Assembly: GCA_902801325.1 (NCBI GenBank)
Contig: CADCHQ010000001.1
Coordinates: 310,001-374,000, forward strand
Length of the DNA stretch: 64,000 nucleotides
Direction: 5' to 3'
From: an uncultured Bacteroidales bacterium
GTDB lineage: Bacteria; Bacteroidota; Bacteroidia; Bacteroidales; Bacteroidaceae
Numbering within the stretch: the stretch's first letter is position 1; each line of letters starts with the position of its first letter. Below the pieces are notes generated by a model, which saw only the letters and a list, made by a program, of their open reading frames with translations, searched no databases and was not told where the DNA came from. The position numbers and the translations under genes are program-made. Below are positions 16,071 to 25,255 of this stretch, in pieces.

Positions 16071-17072
16071 TTATCGTAATATTTTGCGCTTTACTCTATA
16101 ATATAAATTTACAACATATATAAGTTTGTCCAAGCACCAATGCATTCCCTTACTTTCACGATAAGCCTTGCCTAACACTACGTAAAACCTAGAAAAAAGA
16201 AAATAGGTTTCATCCCTGCCCACCAACATGGAGGGAGTTTTGAACGTTGACTTACAGTTTTTAATAAGTTCTGCTGTCTCTTCTGATATTCTACAATCTT
16301 GGCGAATTCGTTTGTATATGGCCTTACTGCAATAAGGAGAATAATCAAGGTTTGGAGTAAACGAAGAACGCATATGCCAAAAATGAACGATTTTTGCATC
16401 GTAGAAATACTCAATCGACATGGCAACCTGACAGTTATATACATCTGGTAGGCACTCGATGATGTAACCATAACTTTTGTCCGTACACAACAAAGCGCGT
16501 TGGTCCGAACTATTACCCTTGTTAAAGGCTGAATGTTTCCAATTGGAATTCCAGTGTTCAAAGAACTCTCTTGTTAGTGCATTGTCACGAACAAACATAC
16601 AGCCTGAATTGAACCAATACGGGCTATCACATACATCAACATCAAATATGCGTTTTACATCTTTGTAGGTATAGTCATAGAACAAATGCTGCTTGAATGG
16701 CCCATGTAATTCAGGAACCATAGCAATGTTTTCAACAGGAAGGGAATCTACGTCATCTAATGGTTTCGTTATGACGGTATCTGTGTCGATGAATAAGAAA
16801 TCTCCATCTATCAAATTCCTGATTGATGTCTTGATTTCACGCGAACGAAATTTTCCAGAATAGTCCTCTGGTACGGTAATAATTTTCACCTCACTGATAA
16901 GCGAGAGCATTGGAGGAAGTGAGTGAATTCTCTCTGCTGTTGGTGTATCCGCTAACACCAGCACCTTGTCTTTTGGGTGGAACTGGCGTAATGAGTAAAG
17001 CGAAACCCAAAGTTCTTCAAGGTAATAATCCTTTTCTGAACTTACTAAAACATATACAATCTGTGTTTTCAT
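16071..17072 (-). CDS. GT8-like nucleotide-sugar transferase
   Basis: A 333-residue protein. IVYVLVSSEKDYYLEEL opens a Rossmann-like GT-A domain. DGDFLFIDTDTVI near residues 89-101 contains the DxD motif (DTD), and WFNSGCMFVRD is typical of GT8/nucleotide-diphospho-sugar transferases. VHFWH near residue 230 may supply the second metal ligand. It has ATGA coupling to the TupA-like gene upstream. A retaining hexosyltransferase is likely. Confidence 0.8.
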   Translation of the reverse strand: MKTQIVYVLVSSEKDYYLEELWVSLYSLRQFHPKDKVLVLADTPTAERIHSLPPMLSLISEVKIITVPEDYSGKFRSREIKTSIRNLIDGDFLFIDTDTVITKPLDDVDSLPVENIAMVPELHGPFKQHLFYDYTYKDVKRIFDVDVCDSPYWFNSGCMFVRDNALTREFFEHWNSNWKHSAFNKGNSSDQRALLCTDKSYGYIIECLPDVYNCQVAMSIEYFYDAKIVHFWHMRSSFTPNLDYSPYCSKAIYKRIRQDCRISEETAELIKNCKSTFKTPSMLVGRDETYFLFSRFYVVLGKAYRESKGMHWCLDKLIYVVNLYYRVKRKILR

Positions 17073-17977
17073 TTTGTTGCTAGAGGAAGAGTTATTTTGT
17101 CACCCATAATCCTAAGTGCTTCTTGAGTATAGTCCCCTATAAGTCCTGCCCGACTAGTAAAAGTTAGTTCTCCGAAATAAATTTTCCCCTGTATTTCGTA
17201 AAGATCACATCTTACTTGTGGAAAAGGTTGGGATAATCTTTTTGCATAATCTAACATTCCTTTTAAATTTTTAGGCTTTGCAACATCAACGTTATTGCGA
17301 AATTTTTCAGACATAAAATGATTTAAGCGATGCCACTCTGTATCAAATAAATTTCCATTTAATTCATGTGTTTCAATAACTCTGTCAGAGGTTGTCCAGA
17401 TATAGCAGGGTTCACCATTGAAGCACCAAACTTTATAGTCAACAGGATGCGCGTGGGCACCATCCTCTAATAGTTCCTCACAAATAATACATGGTTTAAT
17501 ATTTAAATAATGAGGTTCTGCAAGTTCCCAACCGAAAGGTGTATCCAAATTTCTTTGCAGCCTTTTTATTATGGATTCTCTATCAATTACACTCTTGTCC
17601 CTAACAATAATGATTCCACCACATCCATGATTAGTTTTAAGAACAAATTTATTGGGTAATGCATCGAAATCTATATTTTCTGCTTTTTCCCAAACCCCAT
17701 ATAACTGCACTAAAATTTCTTCACAACCACATTCTTTTATGTATTCCCGGACACGATATTTATCGGCACATTTCGTCCACAAAGACGTGTCTGTATTAAA
17801 AGAAAGCCAATTAATTTTCTCATTCAAGTCTTTAGGATCCTTCCAGTTTATATTATTATGAAATTTTTTATAGTACAATATATCTTTCAACTTTTTAGGA
17901 TTGTGGTACATGAGATATTCCATGTAATACTTTCTTATAGACCAATATAAGCGACGGAAAGGATGTAGAAAATTCAT
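17069..17977 (-). CDS. TupA-like ATP-grasp protein of glycan loci
   Basis: A 302-residue protein of the TupA-like ATP-grasp family. The markers are DLNEKINWLSFNTD, KFVLKTNHGCGG (ATP-binding lysine and Gly-rich loop) near residues 112-123, and PVDYKVWCFNGEP. Family members lie in capsule and teichuronopeptide loci and are thought to make amide bonds, for example between uronic acid and amino acid; many databases name them glycosyltransferases. It could attach the amino compound made by the upstream module. This is inference from context. Confidence 0.78.
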   Translation of the reverse strand: MNFLHPFRRLYWSIRKYYMEYLMYHNPKKLKDILYYKKFHNNINWKDPKDLNEKINWLSFNTDTSLWTKCADKYRVREYIKECGCEEILVQLYGVWEKAENIDFDALPNKFVLKTNHGCGGIIIVRDKSVIDRESIIKRLQRNLDTPFGWELAEPHYLNIKPCIICEELLEDGAHAHPVDYKVWCFNGEPCYIWTTSDRVIETHELNGNLFDTEWHRLNHFMSEKFRNNVDVAKPKNLKGMLDYAKRLSQPFPQVRCDLYEIQGKIYFGELTFTSRAGLIGDYTQEALRIMGDKITLPLATK

Positions 17978-18013
17978 GTCAATAACTCGTATGTAAATTG
18001 TTATATTCCAAAA

Positions 18014-19549
18014 CTATTTGCTTAATATCTTCGATATCTGATTTCGAACTTTGGCTCGTTCCCCACTTGTCAAGCCTATTCCATAAACCAAAATAGAAGT
18101 AAACGAAAAACATAAACCAATAGCTACTATTTTTATCCAAGAAATATCAACTCCAATTTGAGAATAGAGAAAAAGAATTATTCCCATAATTAATGCTATC
18201 ATCGCAGGTCTTTTATATGCTTCCTTGACATAACACCATGAATCAAAATGTAGTATTTTCTTAACCAATATCAACTGAATTATTCTCTGCATTAAATCTG
18301 CAACGATGAACAAAACAAGTAACGAATATTCTGAGTATCCTAGTTTAAATAATACATATCCTATGGGGATGCATGCTAAAAAAAATGAACTAATATTGAT
18401 TTTGAACCATTTCAATTTTCCTCCTGCACTCACAAGTTGACCAATGCCACCACCTGACAAAGAAACTCCTAAAAGAATCATATTAATTCTGCAAAAAGTG
18501 AGAACGCCAGGAGGAACAACACCCAACCAAAGGTGTAATACAAAATCCAATTCTATATACAAGGGAAAAAAGGCAAGTTCGAAAAGCAGTAACGCCACTC
18601 TGCCAAGTTTGTTTACGATGTATTGGCATCGCTGAAAGTTTCCTGCACTATACGCCTGAATAGTCTGAGGGGCAGATGCCGCGTCAAAAAACACGGAAAA
18701 CGCATTTATCTGGCGATTTACAGTTCTGCTTACTGCATAAGCGCCATTTACCGCTGTACCAAAAAATGAGTTAAGCAATAAGTCACTTCCAGAAGAACGA
18801 GCCATGAACGAAATCGTGGACAATAAGTTCCACCCACCAAATGACAAGACGGGTTTATAGTATTCCCAACCCTTGATTAGTTTCAGTTTTACAATTCCCG
18901 GCCAGCGTTTTGCTCCAACCCAGTGATAAACCACAAATGTATTAACGGTTGTAAGACTTAAAAGAACCGCATATAACCGCAAGGGATAAGAGCCCGTGTA
19001 TAATTGTAGCATTAATACACAAAAGAGTTTGATAAACAGATTTAGTATGTTCATCGCCGTTGTAAAGAAGAAATCCTCATGGGCATTGAACAAACTGGCA
19101 AAGGGACTATTCATTATCCCCAGACAAACCGTAATAATAGAAATTTGATATACAAAAACCGCATCGGGAAGTTTGCCTTCTGGCACGACCAAAAAATGAT
19201 AGACATAATACAAGCCTACTGTTTCAGCCAAGACAAAAATAATCAAGGCTAAAATTGTATGTAAAGAAAGATTTATGTTGAAAACCTTATTTACGTCTCC
19301 ATCTTCCTTACCCATTTCCACATTTAGGAATCTGGAAGTGGCTGATGACAATGAACCTGAAACAAAAGTGAACATTGCCAAGACTCCTCCCACAACACTG
19401 AATATACCAAAATCTGAAACACCTAATACTTGCAGCACTATACGTGACATGTATAGACCTAACACCAATGATATAAACTGATGAGTATAAAGGTAGAGAG
19501 TATTCTTTGCTATTCTTTTGTTAGCAGCACTTGTAGAATCTTTTCTCAT
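18014..19549 (-). CDS. Wzx-like polysaccharide flippase
   Basis: A 511-residue protein with about 12 to 14 hydrophobic helices of the MATE/MOP polysaccharide transporter superfamily. It begins with NTLYLYTHQFISLVLGLYMSRI and has the NSPFASLFNAHEDF and VNRQINAFS segments common in Bacteroidetes capsule flippases. It moves undecaprenyl-linked repeat units to the periplasm. The ATG at 19549 is favoured over one 14 codons upstream because the family normally starts just before the first helix. It is the first gene after the promoter at 19697. Confidence 0.85.
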   Translation of the reverse strand: MRKDSTSAANKRIAKNTLYLYTHQFISLVLGLYMSRIVLQVLGVSDFGIFSVVGGVLAMFTFVSGSLSSATSRFLNVEMGKEDGDVNKVFNINLSLHTILALIIFVLAETVGLYYVYHFLVVPEGKLPDAVFVYQISIITVCLGIMNSPFASLFNAHEDFFFTTAMNILNLFIKLFCVLMLQLYTGSYPLRLYAVLLSLTTVNTFVVYHWVGAKRWPGIVKLKLIKGWEYYKPVLSFGGWNLLSTISFMARSSGSDLLLNSFFGTAVNGAYAVSRTVNRQINAFSVFFDAASAPQTIQAYSAGNFQRCQYIVNKLGRVALLLFELAFFPLYIELDFVLHLWLGVVPPGVLTFCRINMILLGVSLSGGGIGQLVSAGGKLKWFKINISSFFLACIPIGYVLFKLGYSEYSLLVLFIVADLMQRIIQLILVKKILHFDSWCYVKEAYKRPAMIALIMGIILFLYSQIGVDISWIKIVAIGLCFSFTSILVYGIGLTSGERAKVRNQISKILSK

Positions 19550-19696
19550 TTTTGACAAAAATAATGTGCAGATATTACTATGGCGCTTCAAGAATCGCGT
19601 AAGGGCGTAGTTCTTAAAGAGTTATGACATTCCTGGACGAAATTGTGTGCCAGAGACTGTTCCTGCATTCGATAAGATCATTCCTAAAGGAATGTG

Positions 19697-19704
19697 CAAA
19701 GGTA
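19697..19704 (-). promoter_or_regulatory. Promoter -7 box for the distal glycan module
   Basis: Minus strand TACCTTTG at 19704-19697 fits TAnnTTTG; no good -33 TTTG is seen. It would give a leader of about 140 nt that holds a small perfect hairpin (CATTCC-TTTA-GGAATG, 19680-19695), a possible control point before the flippase gene. Confidence 0.5.
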
Positions 19705-19818
19705 CGGCTTTTAGCTGAAATATGGAAATTCTTAGGGAAGTATTTGATGATTAATATAATTAATAGCTATTTGCTCCTCTTCAGTTAGTAGCTGAGGCGA
19801 AAGATTCTAAAGCCTGCG

Positions 19819-19972
19819 GACATAGGTTGGTCGATTTTCGAGGAACCATTTACCAATCATCACGAATTTACTTACCAATGATGAGCCGATGATTGGTACA
19901 ATGATCAAGCCATCATTGGTAAGTAATTTTTCGATGATTGGGAACTAATAGGCCGAAACAATGAAATAGCCC
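19819..19972. repeat. 22-bp phased intergenic array E, diverged form
   Basis: The first unit (GACATAGGTTGGTCGATTTT from 19819) matches the plus-strand form of array B. The next five units keep 22-bp steps but have turned into TTACCAAT/ATTGGTAA words. A perfect 13-bp inverted repeat, CTTACCAATGATG (19871-19883) against CATCATTGGTAAG (19911-19923), lies inside. It is followed by the small palindrome ATGAAAT-AGCCC-ATTTCAT. It occupies the gap between the opine dehydrogenase gene and the flippase promoter; the rest of 19592-20127 shows nothing I can name. Confidence 0.65.
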
Positions 19973-19997
19973 ATTTCATCGACATTTATTTCACCCC

Positions 19998-20102
19998 ATG
20001 AAGGCTGAAGAACAGTGGGATAGAGCCCCCAGCATCCCTGGTATGGTGCACAAGAAAACTATCCGTGGCGAGGTATATCTACTGAGAGCTGTGAAGGGGT
20101 GA
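19998..20102 (+). CDS. Possible 34-residue small ORF or gene remnant
   Basis: ATG at 19998, TGA at 20100-20102. The product includes IPGMVHKKTIRGEVYLLRAV, whose composition looks protein-like. It lies alone, against the direction of all neighbours, in the 536-bp gap between the two glycan modules. I do not recognise it. It could be the tail of a lost gene. Low confidence. Confidence 0.22.
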   Translation: MKAEEQWDRAPSIPGMVHKKTIRGEVYLLRAVKG

Positions 20103-20127
20103 ATATAAGTTTAAGAGGATATTCTTT

Positions 20128-21375
20128 TTATTCCCCTTTCAGATAAGAGATTATTTCTTCTGAACTAAAATCAGACAAGTTTCGCCCGACAGCCCTCGCA
20201 TCCACGCCAAATCGTGCATTATACATATCTATAATACTCGTGCACACTGATGCGTCAATATTAAGCATATGGGCGAGAGCTTCAAAGACAACAAGGCCTG
20301 TTGGAATATCCTCTGTTACGTAGCGTAACTGAGGCACTGAATTCTTTTGATAGGTTGGCGTTCGGCCTATGGCAGCGCTTAAAGATTCTCCTTCAATGCG
20401 AACAACGCCATAAGTAATGTCCAACCAATGCTGGGCTGAAATCACACAATTGTCCAGAAATTCCGTAAATTCTTTTCGGATACGACGTAGAATATCTATA
20501 TCATCAGCACTTTCTTCTTCAAGTGCCCTCAGGCCATTTGTCAATTTGCGCCATATATCCTCTCGGGGATTTTCTTTTAAGCCAAAGGTACGAATACCAA
20601 GAGCCTTGGCAATTTGTAATCGCACTTGGTCTATCTGCTCAAGGACTTCTCCCACTTCGGGACGTGCTGCAATACCATCCATGTAGAATGAGAATAATTC
20701 ACCAGCAGCCTTCCGCCGTTCAATCTCATCAATGTTCAACATGTATGTAGCACAATGGAAAACCGCACCAATATTATTCAAGGATGTTAATGCGGGCACA
20801 GTAGTAAGGGCGGCCTGTGGAAACATTTCACGAATCATATCCACCTGTTTCTTATTTAAGTCGCCTTCCAGTGAAGCAATGAAGGTGCGCTTCCTTCGCT
20901 TAATCAGCGCCACTTCTGGTTTAGGAGCCTTACAAGAGTATGGGCAAGTGGAAAGACAAACGATAGGATAACGTTCGCCAATAATCCTCCACATATAAGG
21001 TGATGCTACTGAACGTGAGGGCGATAATATTAATGGAATCCTTCGTCGCCAAATTCCTCTCTCACTCATCAGCCTTACCGCCTCTTCATGAAAATTGGAA
21101 GGCAAAGCAACGATAACCAAATCAGAATTGGTTACCATATACTCCAAATCCTCTGTCACACTGCTTTTTCCGAGGGTTACAAATCGCGACATTTCGTGGT
21201 TGGAGTTTTCAGGACGTTCCAAATAAAGTCCACCTAAGCGATGGATGGTGTCCAAAACTTCTTTTCCATGTTCTGTAGGCCTAGTATAGCCAATTACATT
21301 ATAACCTTTGGCTAAATAATCTGCCAGATAAGCGCGCCCACTTTGTGAACTAATACCATAAATTCCTATTGTCAT
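20128..21375 (-). CDS. Opine (octopine/nopaline-type) dehydrogenase family protein
   Basis: A 415-residue protein. The N-terminal Rossmann domain begins MTIGIYGISSQSGRAYLAD with the dinucleotide-binding glycine loop. SDLVIVALPSNFHEEAV and the C-terminal helical domain with NNIGAVFHCATYMLN match the NAD/NADP octopine/nopaline dehydrogenase family. The conserved His in VFHC is in the expected catalytic region. Such enzymes reductively join the amino group of an amino acid to a 2-oxo acid, giving a secondary amine dicarboxylate (opine). Here it is the last gene of a ten-gene module and overlaps the acyltransferase stop by ATGA. I infer that it makes an N-carboxyalkyl amino acid used on the glycan or as a small metallophore-like product; neither is shown. 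Confidence 0.78.
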   Translation of the reverse strand: MTIGIYGISSQSGRAYLADYLAKGYNVIGYTRPTEHGKEVLDTIHRLGGLYLERPENSNHEMSRFVTLGKSSVTEDLEYMVTNSDLVIVALPSNFHEEAVRLMSERGIWRRRIPLILSPSRSVASPYMWRIIGERYPIVCLSTCPYSCKAPKPEVALIKRRKRTFIASLEGDLNKKQVDMIREMFPQAALTTVPALTSLNNIGAVFHCATYMLNIDEIERRKAAGELFSFYMDGIAARPEVGEVLEQIDQVRLQIAKALGIRTFGLKENPREDIWRKLTNGLRALEEESADDIDILRRIRKEFTEFLDNCVISAQHWLDITYGVVRIEGESLSAAIGRTPTYQKNSVPQLRYVTEDIPTGLVVFEALAHMLNIDASVCTSIIDMYNARFGVDARAVGRNLSDFSSEEIISYLKGE

Positions 21376-22376
21376 ATAATTCTATTTGTTTTTTTACCCA
21401 GAAGAAATGGGAAATATTTTATCGAAAAAGAAATCAAACAAGAACTTATTGCCATAATAACTATTGCCAACAACATAGAGGACCATGACCTCATTTGAAT
21501 CCCAAAACTTATGCCATCAATCATGGCAACATGAAGTGCTAATATTAAAATAGTTCCCGTTGAAATTATTTCAATGTATTTGTTATTTCGGGTACAAATA
21601 TCTGAAATATAATACATTATAATATACGACATTATAAAACTGACTCCGTAATACAACAAGATATCGTGCCCTACAGCACATGTAAAAACATTTACTCTTC
21701 CATTGAATTTCCCTATAATAACTGCTCCTGCAAATAGCATAAAAATGAAACCATTACGTATTATGCTCAAATGTACTTTATTGGGAATATCTAACCAATT
21801 ATTCCGATTCAAATAATAACCGAAAACAAATGAAGGTGTACAAATACATGTCGTTGCCCATTGGAAATAATCGGGTTCCCCATCAAGTGGTAAATGATGT
21901 GTATAAAAAAGTATTATGCTAATTAATATGGTACATACTGCCAATAAACCATAATATCTCTCATTAACCAAAGAACAAACGATACGCATTATGAAGAGAG
22001 AAACCAAGAACCATAATGGAGAAAAGTATCTCACCGGAAATACATAATTACATAAAAAATTTTTTTGAATCATATTCCATTCAAAATCACCGACTACGAA
22101 TGCAACTAATAACAATAACGTATTAAAGCATAAATAGGGAATCAAAAGAGAATTAACAGACCTAGAGAACTCTTTTTTGAAAGATTTTCGTTTAAAAAGG
22201 AAACCTGATAATATGAAAAAGTAAGTCATGTGAAACATATATATCAAAGGTTTACCATGAAGCACTCGCATATGACCAAGAACAACCAGGAAGATTCCTA
22301 TTGCTTTGGCCCAATCCATCCAAACAATTCGCTTTGGTGAAGGGGAAGAATAATTATTATATGATATTTCATTCAT
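21372..22376 (-). CDS. Acyltransferase 3 family membrane protein (amino-acid module)
   Basis: A 334-residue protein with about ten membrane helices. The markers are MDWAKAIGIFLVVLGHMRV (catalytic His near residue 34) and YMFHMTYFFILSGFLFKR of OafA/WecH-type acyltransferases. The ATG at 22376 is preferred to a TTG four codons upstream and overlaps the CapA-like stop by 8 nt. It is probably an O- or N-acetylation enzyme for the same product as its neighbours. Confidence 0.83.
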   Translation of the reverse strand: MNEISYNNYSSPSPKRIVWMDWAKAIGIFLVVLGHMRVLHGKPLIYMFHMTYFFILSGFLFKRKSFKKEFSRSVNSLLIPYLCFNTLLLLVAFVVGDFEWNMIQKNFLCNYVFPVRYFSPLWFLVSLFIMRIVCSLVNERYYGLLAVCTILISIILFYTHHLPLDGEPDYFQWATTCICTPSFVFGYYLNRNNWLDIPNKVHLSIIRNGFIFMLFAGAVIIGKFNGRVNVFTCAVGHDILLYYGVSFIMSYIIMYYISDICTRNNKYIEIISTGTILILALHVAMIDGISFGIQMRSWSSMLLAIVIMAISSCLISFSIKYFPFLLGKKTNRII

Positions 22377-23445
22377 GGTTAGCAGCAATCATAATCGGAC
22401 AGTCTTCCTCGGCCATCTGAGTTATTCCAAGTCCTATTTCATTGAAAGAAACCTTACATACATTAACAATATACTTCTTGATAGCCTTATCGCTTATTTC
22501 TAAATGAAAAATGTTTGAGAATTCAGCATTAACTCCATCAACCCAATATCCCTCGCCTGGAGCAAAAGAGAAATTTCCCAAAGCTGATGCTATTATGCAC
22601 TTACCCTGCTTATAAATAGGCAATACCCTATGCGCATGATTACATACAATTGCATCTGCTCCTGCTTCTGCTATAATATTAAAAAGATGTTGTGTGTATG
22701 CTCCTACTTTACTATTAAACTGACCTCCACTATGCAAGCACATAATCACTATATCTGCCTCCAACCGTGATTTTCGAATATTTTCAAGCATTGCTTTCTC
22801 CAATTCTGCATTACGTTTACTCTCCACTTCATAGTCAGCAACACAATCCTCCAGGATACCACGCTTTTTCTTAGGTCGCAGTCTTTTGGGAATTATACCC
22901 AAAATGATTCTTTTCCATAAAGGTCGATAGTTGGGCATATCTTGAGGTCGAGTCAGGTTGACCAGGTATTCTTTACCACAAGGTATCAAGTTCCCATTAG
23001 AACTAGAATTGGTCCCATATGTATAGGCTAAAAATGCGACTTTAGTTCCTTCGAAGTCTTTGACAAGATAGGGCGGATCTTCAGGTAAAGACCTCGTCCC
23101 AGTATAATCCATTCCATTTTCTTTGATTTTCTGAATAGTCCTCAACAAACCAGCCTCTCCTCTATCCAGACAATGATTGTTGGCTGTCGTAAGCAAACTA
23201 AAACCGGCATCCTTTAATGCCCTCAAAAATTCATCTGGTGTATTGAAACTTGTATCATCATGAGTATAGCCCGCCCTTTTCCCAGAGCATGTGGTTTCAA
23301 AACTACCTATTACATAATCGGATTTCTCAAATATGGGCTTTACACGTTCAAAGATAGGGGAATAGTCATAACTCCCATCAGGTTTTCGACAAAGTCTGTC
23401 CTGACTCTGATAACAGAGAATATCACCGGTAAATGTTATACGCAT
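22369..23445 (-). CDS. CapA-like metallophosphatase (PGA_cap family)
   Basis: A 358-residue protein with the ordered motifs of the CapA/poly-gamma-glutamate capsule group of calcineurin-like phosphoesterases: ITFTGDILC (residues 3-11), GSFETT (47-52), TANNHCLDRGEAGL near 85-98, MCLHSGGQF near 235 and CNHAHRVLP near 268. No signal peptide is seen, so it should act in the cytoplasm, unlike membrane-anchored CapA of Bacillus. In poly-gamma-glutamate systems CapA works with the ligase CapB, which is absent here; the three ATP-grasp proteins may replace it. Its presence supports an amino-acid amide product. Confidence 0.82.
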   Translation of the reverse strand: MRITFTGDILCYQSQDRLCRKPDGSYDYSPIFERVKPIFEKSDYVIGSFETTCSGKRAGYTHDDTSFNTPDEFLRALKDAGFSLLTTANNHCLDRGEAGLLRTIQKIKENGMDYTGTRSLPEDPPYLVKDFEGTKVAFLAYTYGTNSSSNGNLIPCGKEYLVNLTRPQDMPNYRPLWKRIILGIIPKRLRPKKKRGILEDCVADYEVESKRNAELEKAMLENIRKSRLEADIVIMCLHSGGQFNSKVGAYTQHLFNIIAEAGADAIVCNHAHRVLPIYKQGKCIIASALGNFSFAPGEGYWVDGVNAEFSNIFHLEISDKAIKKYIVNVCKVSFNEIGLGITQMAEEDCPIMIAANHE

Positions 23446-23447
23446 AA

Positions 23448-24290
23448 CTATTTATTTTGGAAGTGGGCGCCATAACCTTTATCTTTATTTAGGGAATCAA
23501 TATAGTCCATTTCGGAAGCACTAAGTTCGAAATCAAAGACATCAAGATTTTGGCGGATTCGCTCAGCATTAGTGGAACGAGGTATGGTTACAATTCCTTG
23601 CTGAACAATCCAACGCAAGATTACTTGGCCAACAGTTTTTCCATACTCCTTGGCAATAGTCTGTAAATTCACATTGTTCATTATCTCCGAGACAAGGTTT
23701 CCACGTCCAAAAGGAGAATATGCCTCTACTTGTATTCCCTTCTCTTTACAAAAACTAAGAATAGGCTTCATCGTGTTGAATGGATGCAGTTCTATTTGGT
23801 TTATCATCGGGTATTCTCCACATTCTTGATAAAGAGTCTGTAGTTCATGCACATCGAAGTTTGAAACACCGATAGCATTCACTTTCCCGTCTCGATACAA
23901 CCGTATCAATTCGCTGTAAGCTTTCGCATAGTGTTTGAAAGGAGAATGGAGTAAATAGACGTCTATATGGTCTGTTCTGAATTTCTTACAAGCCTTCCTA
24001 TAGGCAGACTTTACGGAGAGACGATCCAAATATAGGAATCTGCGCTTTCCAATATACTGAATGCCTTGGATTTTTGACGTAAGAATCACATTCTCACGTC
24101 GTAGAATTCCTTTACTGAGACACAATCCGATATCTGCCTCATTCTTGTATAGAAAAGCAGAATCATAAAGTTGATAGCCGGCTTCAGCTGTCACACATAA
24201 TGCAGACTCCAGTCCCTCACCACGTAAGGGAAAAGTTCCGAAACCTATCATCGGAAGTTTAAAACCATTACGTAGTGTTACATATTCCAT
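23448..24290 (-). CDS. Aldo/keto reductase
   Basis: A 280-residue NAD(P)H-dependent (alpha/beta)8 reductase. The full set of family motifs is present: GFGTFPLRGEGL, YDSAFLYKNEADIG (catalytic Asp and Tyr), TSKIQG (catalytic Lys), DVYLLHSPF (catalytic His), AIGVSNFDVHEL and the C-terminal IPRSTNAERIRQNLDVFDF. It reduces an aldehyde or ketone to an alcohol. The start overlaps the ATP-grasp stop by one base (TGATG). It probably tailors the amino or sugar compound made by this module. Confidence 0.9.
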   Translation of the reverse strand: MEYVTLRNGFKLPMIGFGTFPLRGEGLESALCVTAEAGYQLYDSAFLYKNEADIGLCLSKGILRRENVILTSKIQGIQYIGKRRFLYLDRLSVKSAYRKACKKFRTDHIDVYLLHSPFKHYAKAYSELIRLYRDGKVNAIGVSNFDVHELQTLYQECGEYPMINQIELHPFNTMKPILSFCKEKGIQVEAYSPFGRGNLVSEIMNNVNLQTIAKEYGKTVGQVILRWIVQQGIVTIPRSTNAERIRQNLDVFDFELSASEMDYIDSLNKDKGYGAHFQNK

Positions 24291-25255
24291 CAGATATAGG
24301 ATTTCAGTATTTCATATTTGGGGATTCCATCACAGGTTTGGGTACATTGCCCTGGACAATAGTTGCCTTCAATCAATTCAAATCCAGTCGGTGTAACCAC
24401 TACATCCCAACCAACGTAGCGGGCATTTGGCATAACCTGACATACATCCTTAATATATTCTTCTAACTTATCTGCGAACGGAATTTTAAATCCGCGTAAC
24501 TTTATGCCACTCACCGGGTGTACTTCGTACCAAATCCCCTTGGGGTTGAATCCTGCATTATCCACCTCACCCGTTTCCATATTAACATGGCACATCATAC
24601 CACCACTATGACAATTACTTACAATTGTTTTTGTCGTGCCAATCATAAGCAAAACATTCAGCAAATGGAAAGCGCCCTTGCTGTCAAGGCAAGTCTCAAC
24701 TCGAAGGGTATTTACAGAATCGGGATTGATACGCTTTATGTCGGGATGATTTACGATTACCTCTTCAATCATGAATTTCTCTCCTCCACGCATTTCCCCT
24801 ATTAGCCAATCAACCTTAGATTTGTCTATCACCTGTACACCTATCCCCCAAGTCGAACTATTAGGCTTTACTACTACCTGGCCATGTTTTTCAATGAAGT
24901 CACTAACATCCTGCTCACTAACATCAGGGCTCCACAACCAATCACGGGTTACAAACTTCGAGAAACGTTTGCTGAACAAATGCTTTTCTGTCAGTGTAAT
25001 GAAAGAATCTGTATCATAAAAATATTTCATAAAAATCTGTTTGTTACGCTGCGTAACAAACAATTTTCGTTCCTCTGCAGGGTGTTTGTAGAGTTCAAGA
25101 GAAATATAGTCCTCGGGAATAGCACCATACTTAAAAAAGCAAAAAAGCACATCAAAATAATACACCACCTTATATTTACGATAAGAGGGTGGTAACAATT
25201 CAAGGATGTTCCAAGCCTCAGCGAGGAGCTTTAGTAATTTCTTAATACGCCTCAT
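24290..25255 (-). CDS. Sugar-transfer-associated ATP-grasp protein
   Basis: A 321-residue protein of the ATPgrasp_ST family. VVVKPNSSTWGIGVQVID gives the ATP-binding lysine and loop near residues 120-137. FMIEEVIVNHPD, then INPDSVNTLRVETC, and the metal-binding end FELIEGNYCPGQ follow. Members stand in capsule loci and are expected to make an amide bond between a carboxylate and an amine. It is the third of three ATP-grasp proteins in this operon, with 4-nt and 1-nt overlaps to its neighbours. Confidence 0.82.
   Translation of the reverse strand: MRRIKKLLKLLAEAWNILELLPPSYRKYKVVYYFDVLFCFFKYGAIPEDYISLELYKHPAEERKLFVTQRNKQIFMKYFYDTDSFITLTEKHLFSKRFSKFVTRDWLWSPDVSEQDVSDFIEKHGQVVVKPNSSTWGIGVQVIDKSKVDWLIGEMRGGEKFMIEEVIVNHPDIKRINPDSVNTLRVETCLDSKGAFHLLNVLLMIGTTKTIVSNCHSGGMMCHVNMETGEVDNAGFNPKGIWYEVHPVSGIKLRGFKIPFADKLEEYIKDVCQVMPNARYVGWDVVVTPTGFELIEGNYCPGQCTQTCDGIPKYEILKSYI

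Noticed and set aside
19592..19840. A gene in the gap upstream of the flippase (for example a 54-codon plus-strand frame from 19624)
   Set aside because: Composition is not protein-like, it would overlap the minus-strand promoter and leader, and no family is recognised.
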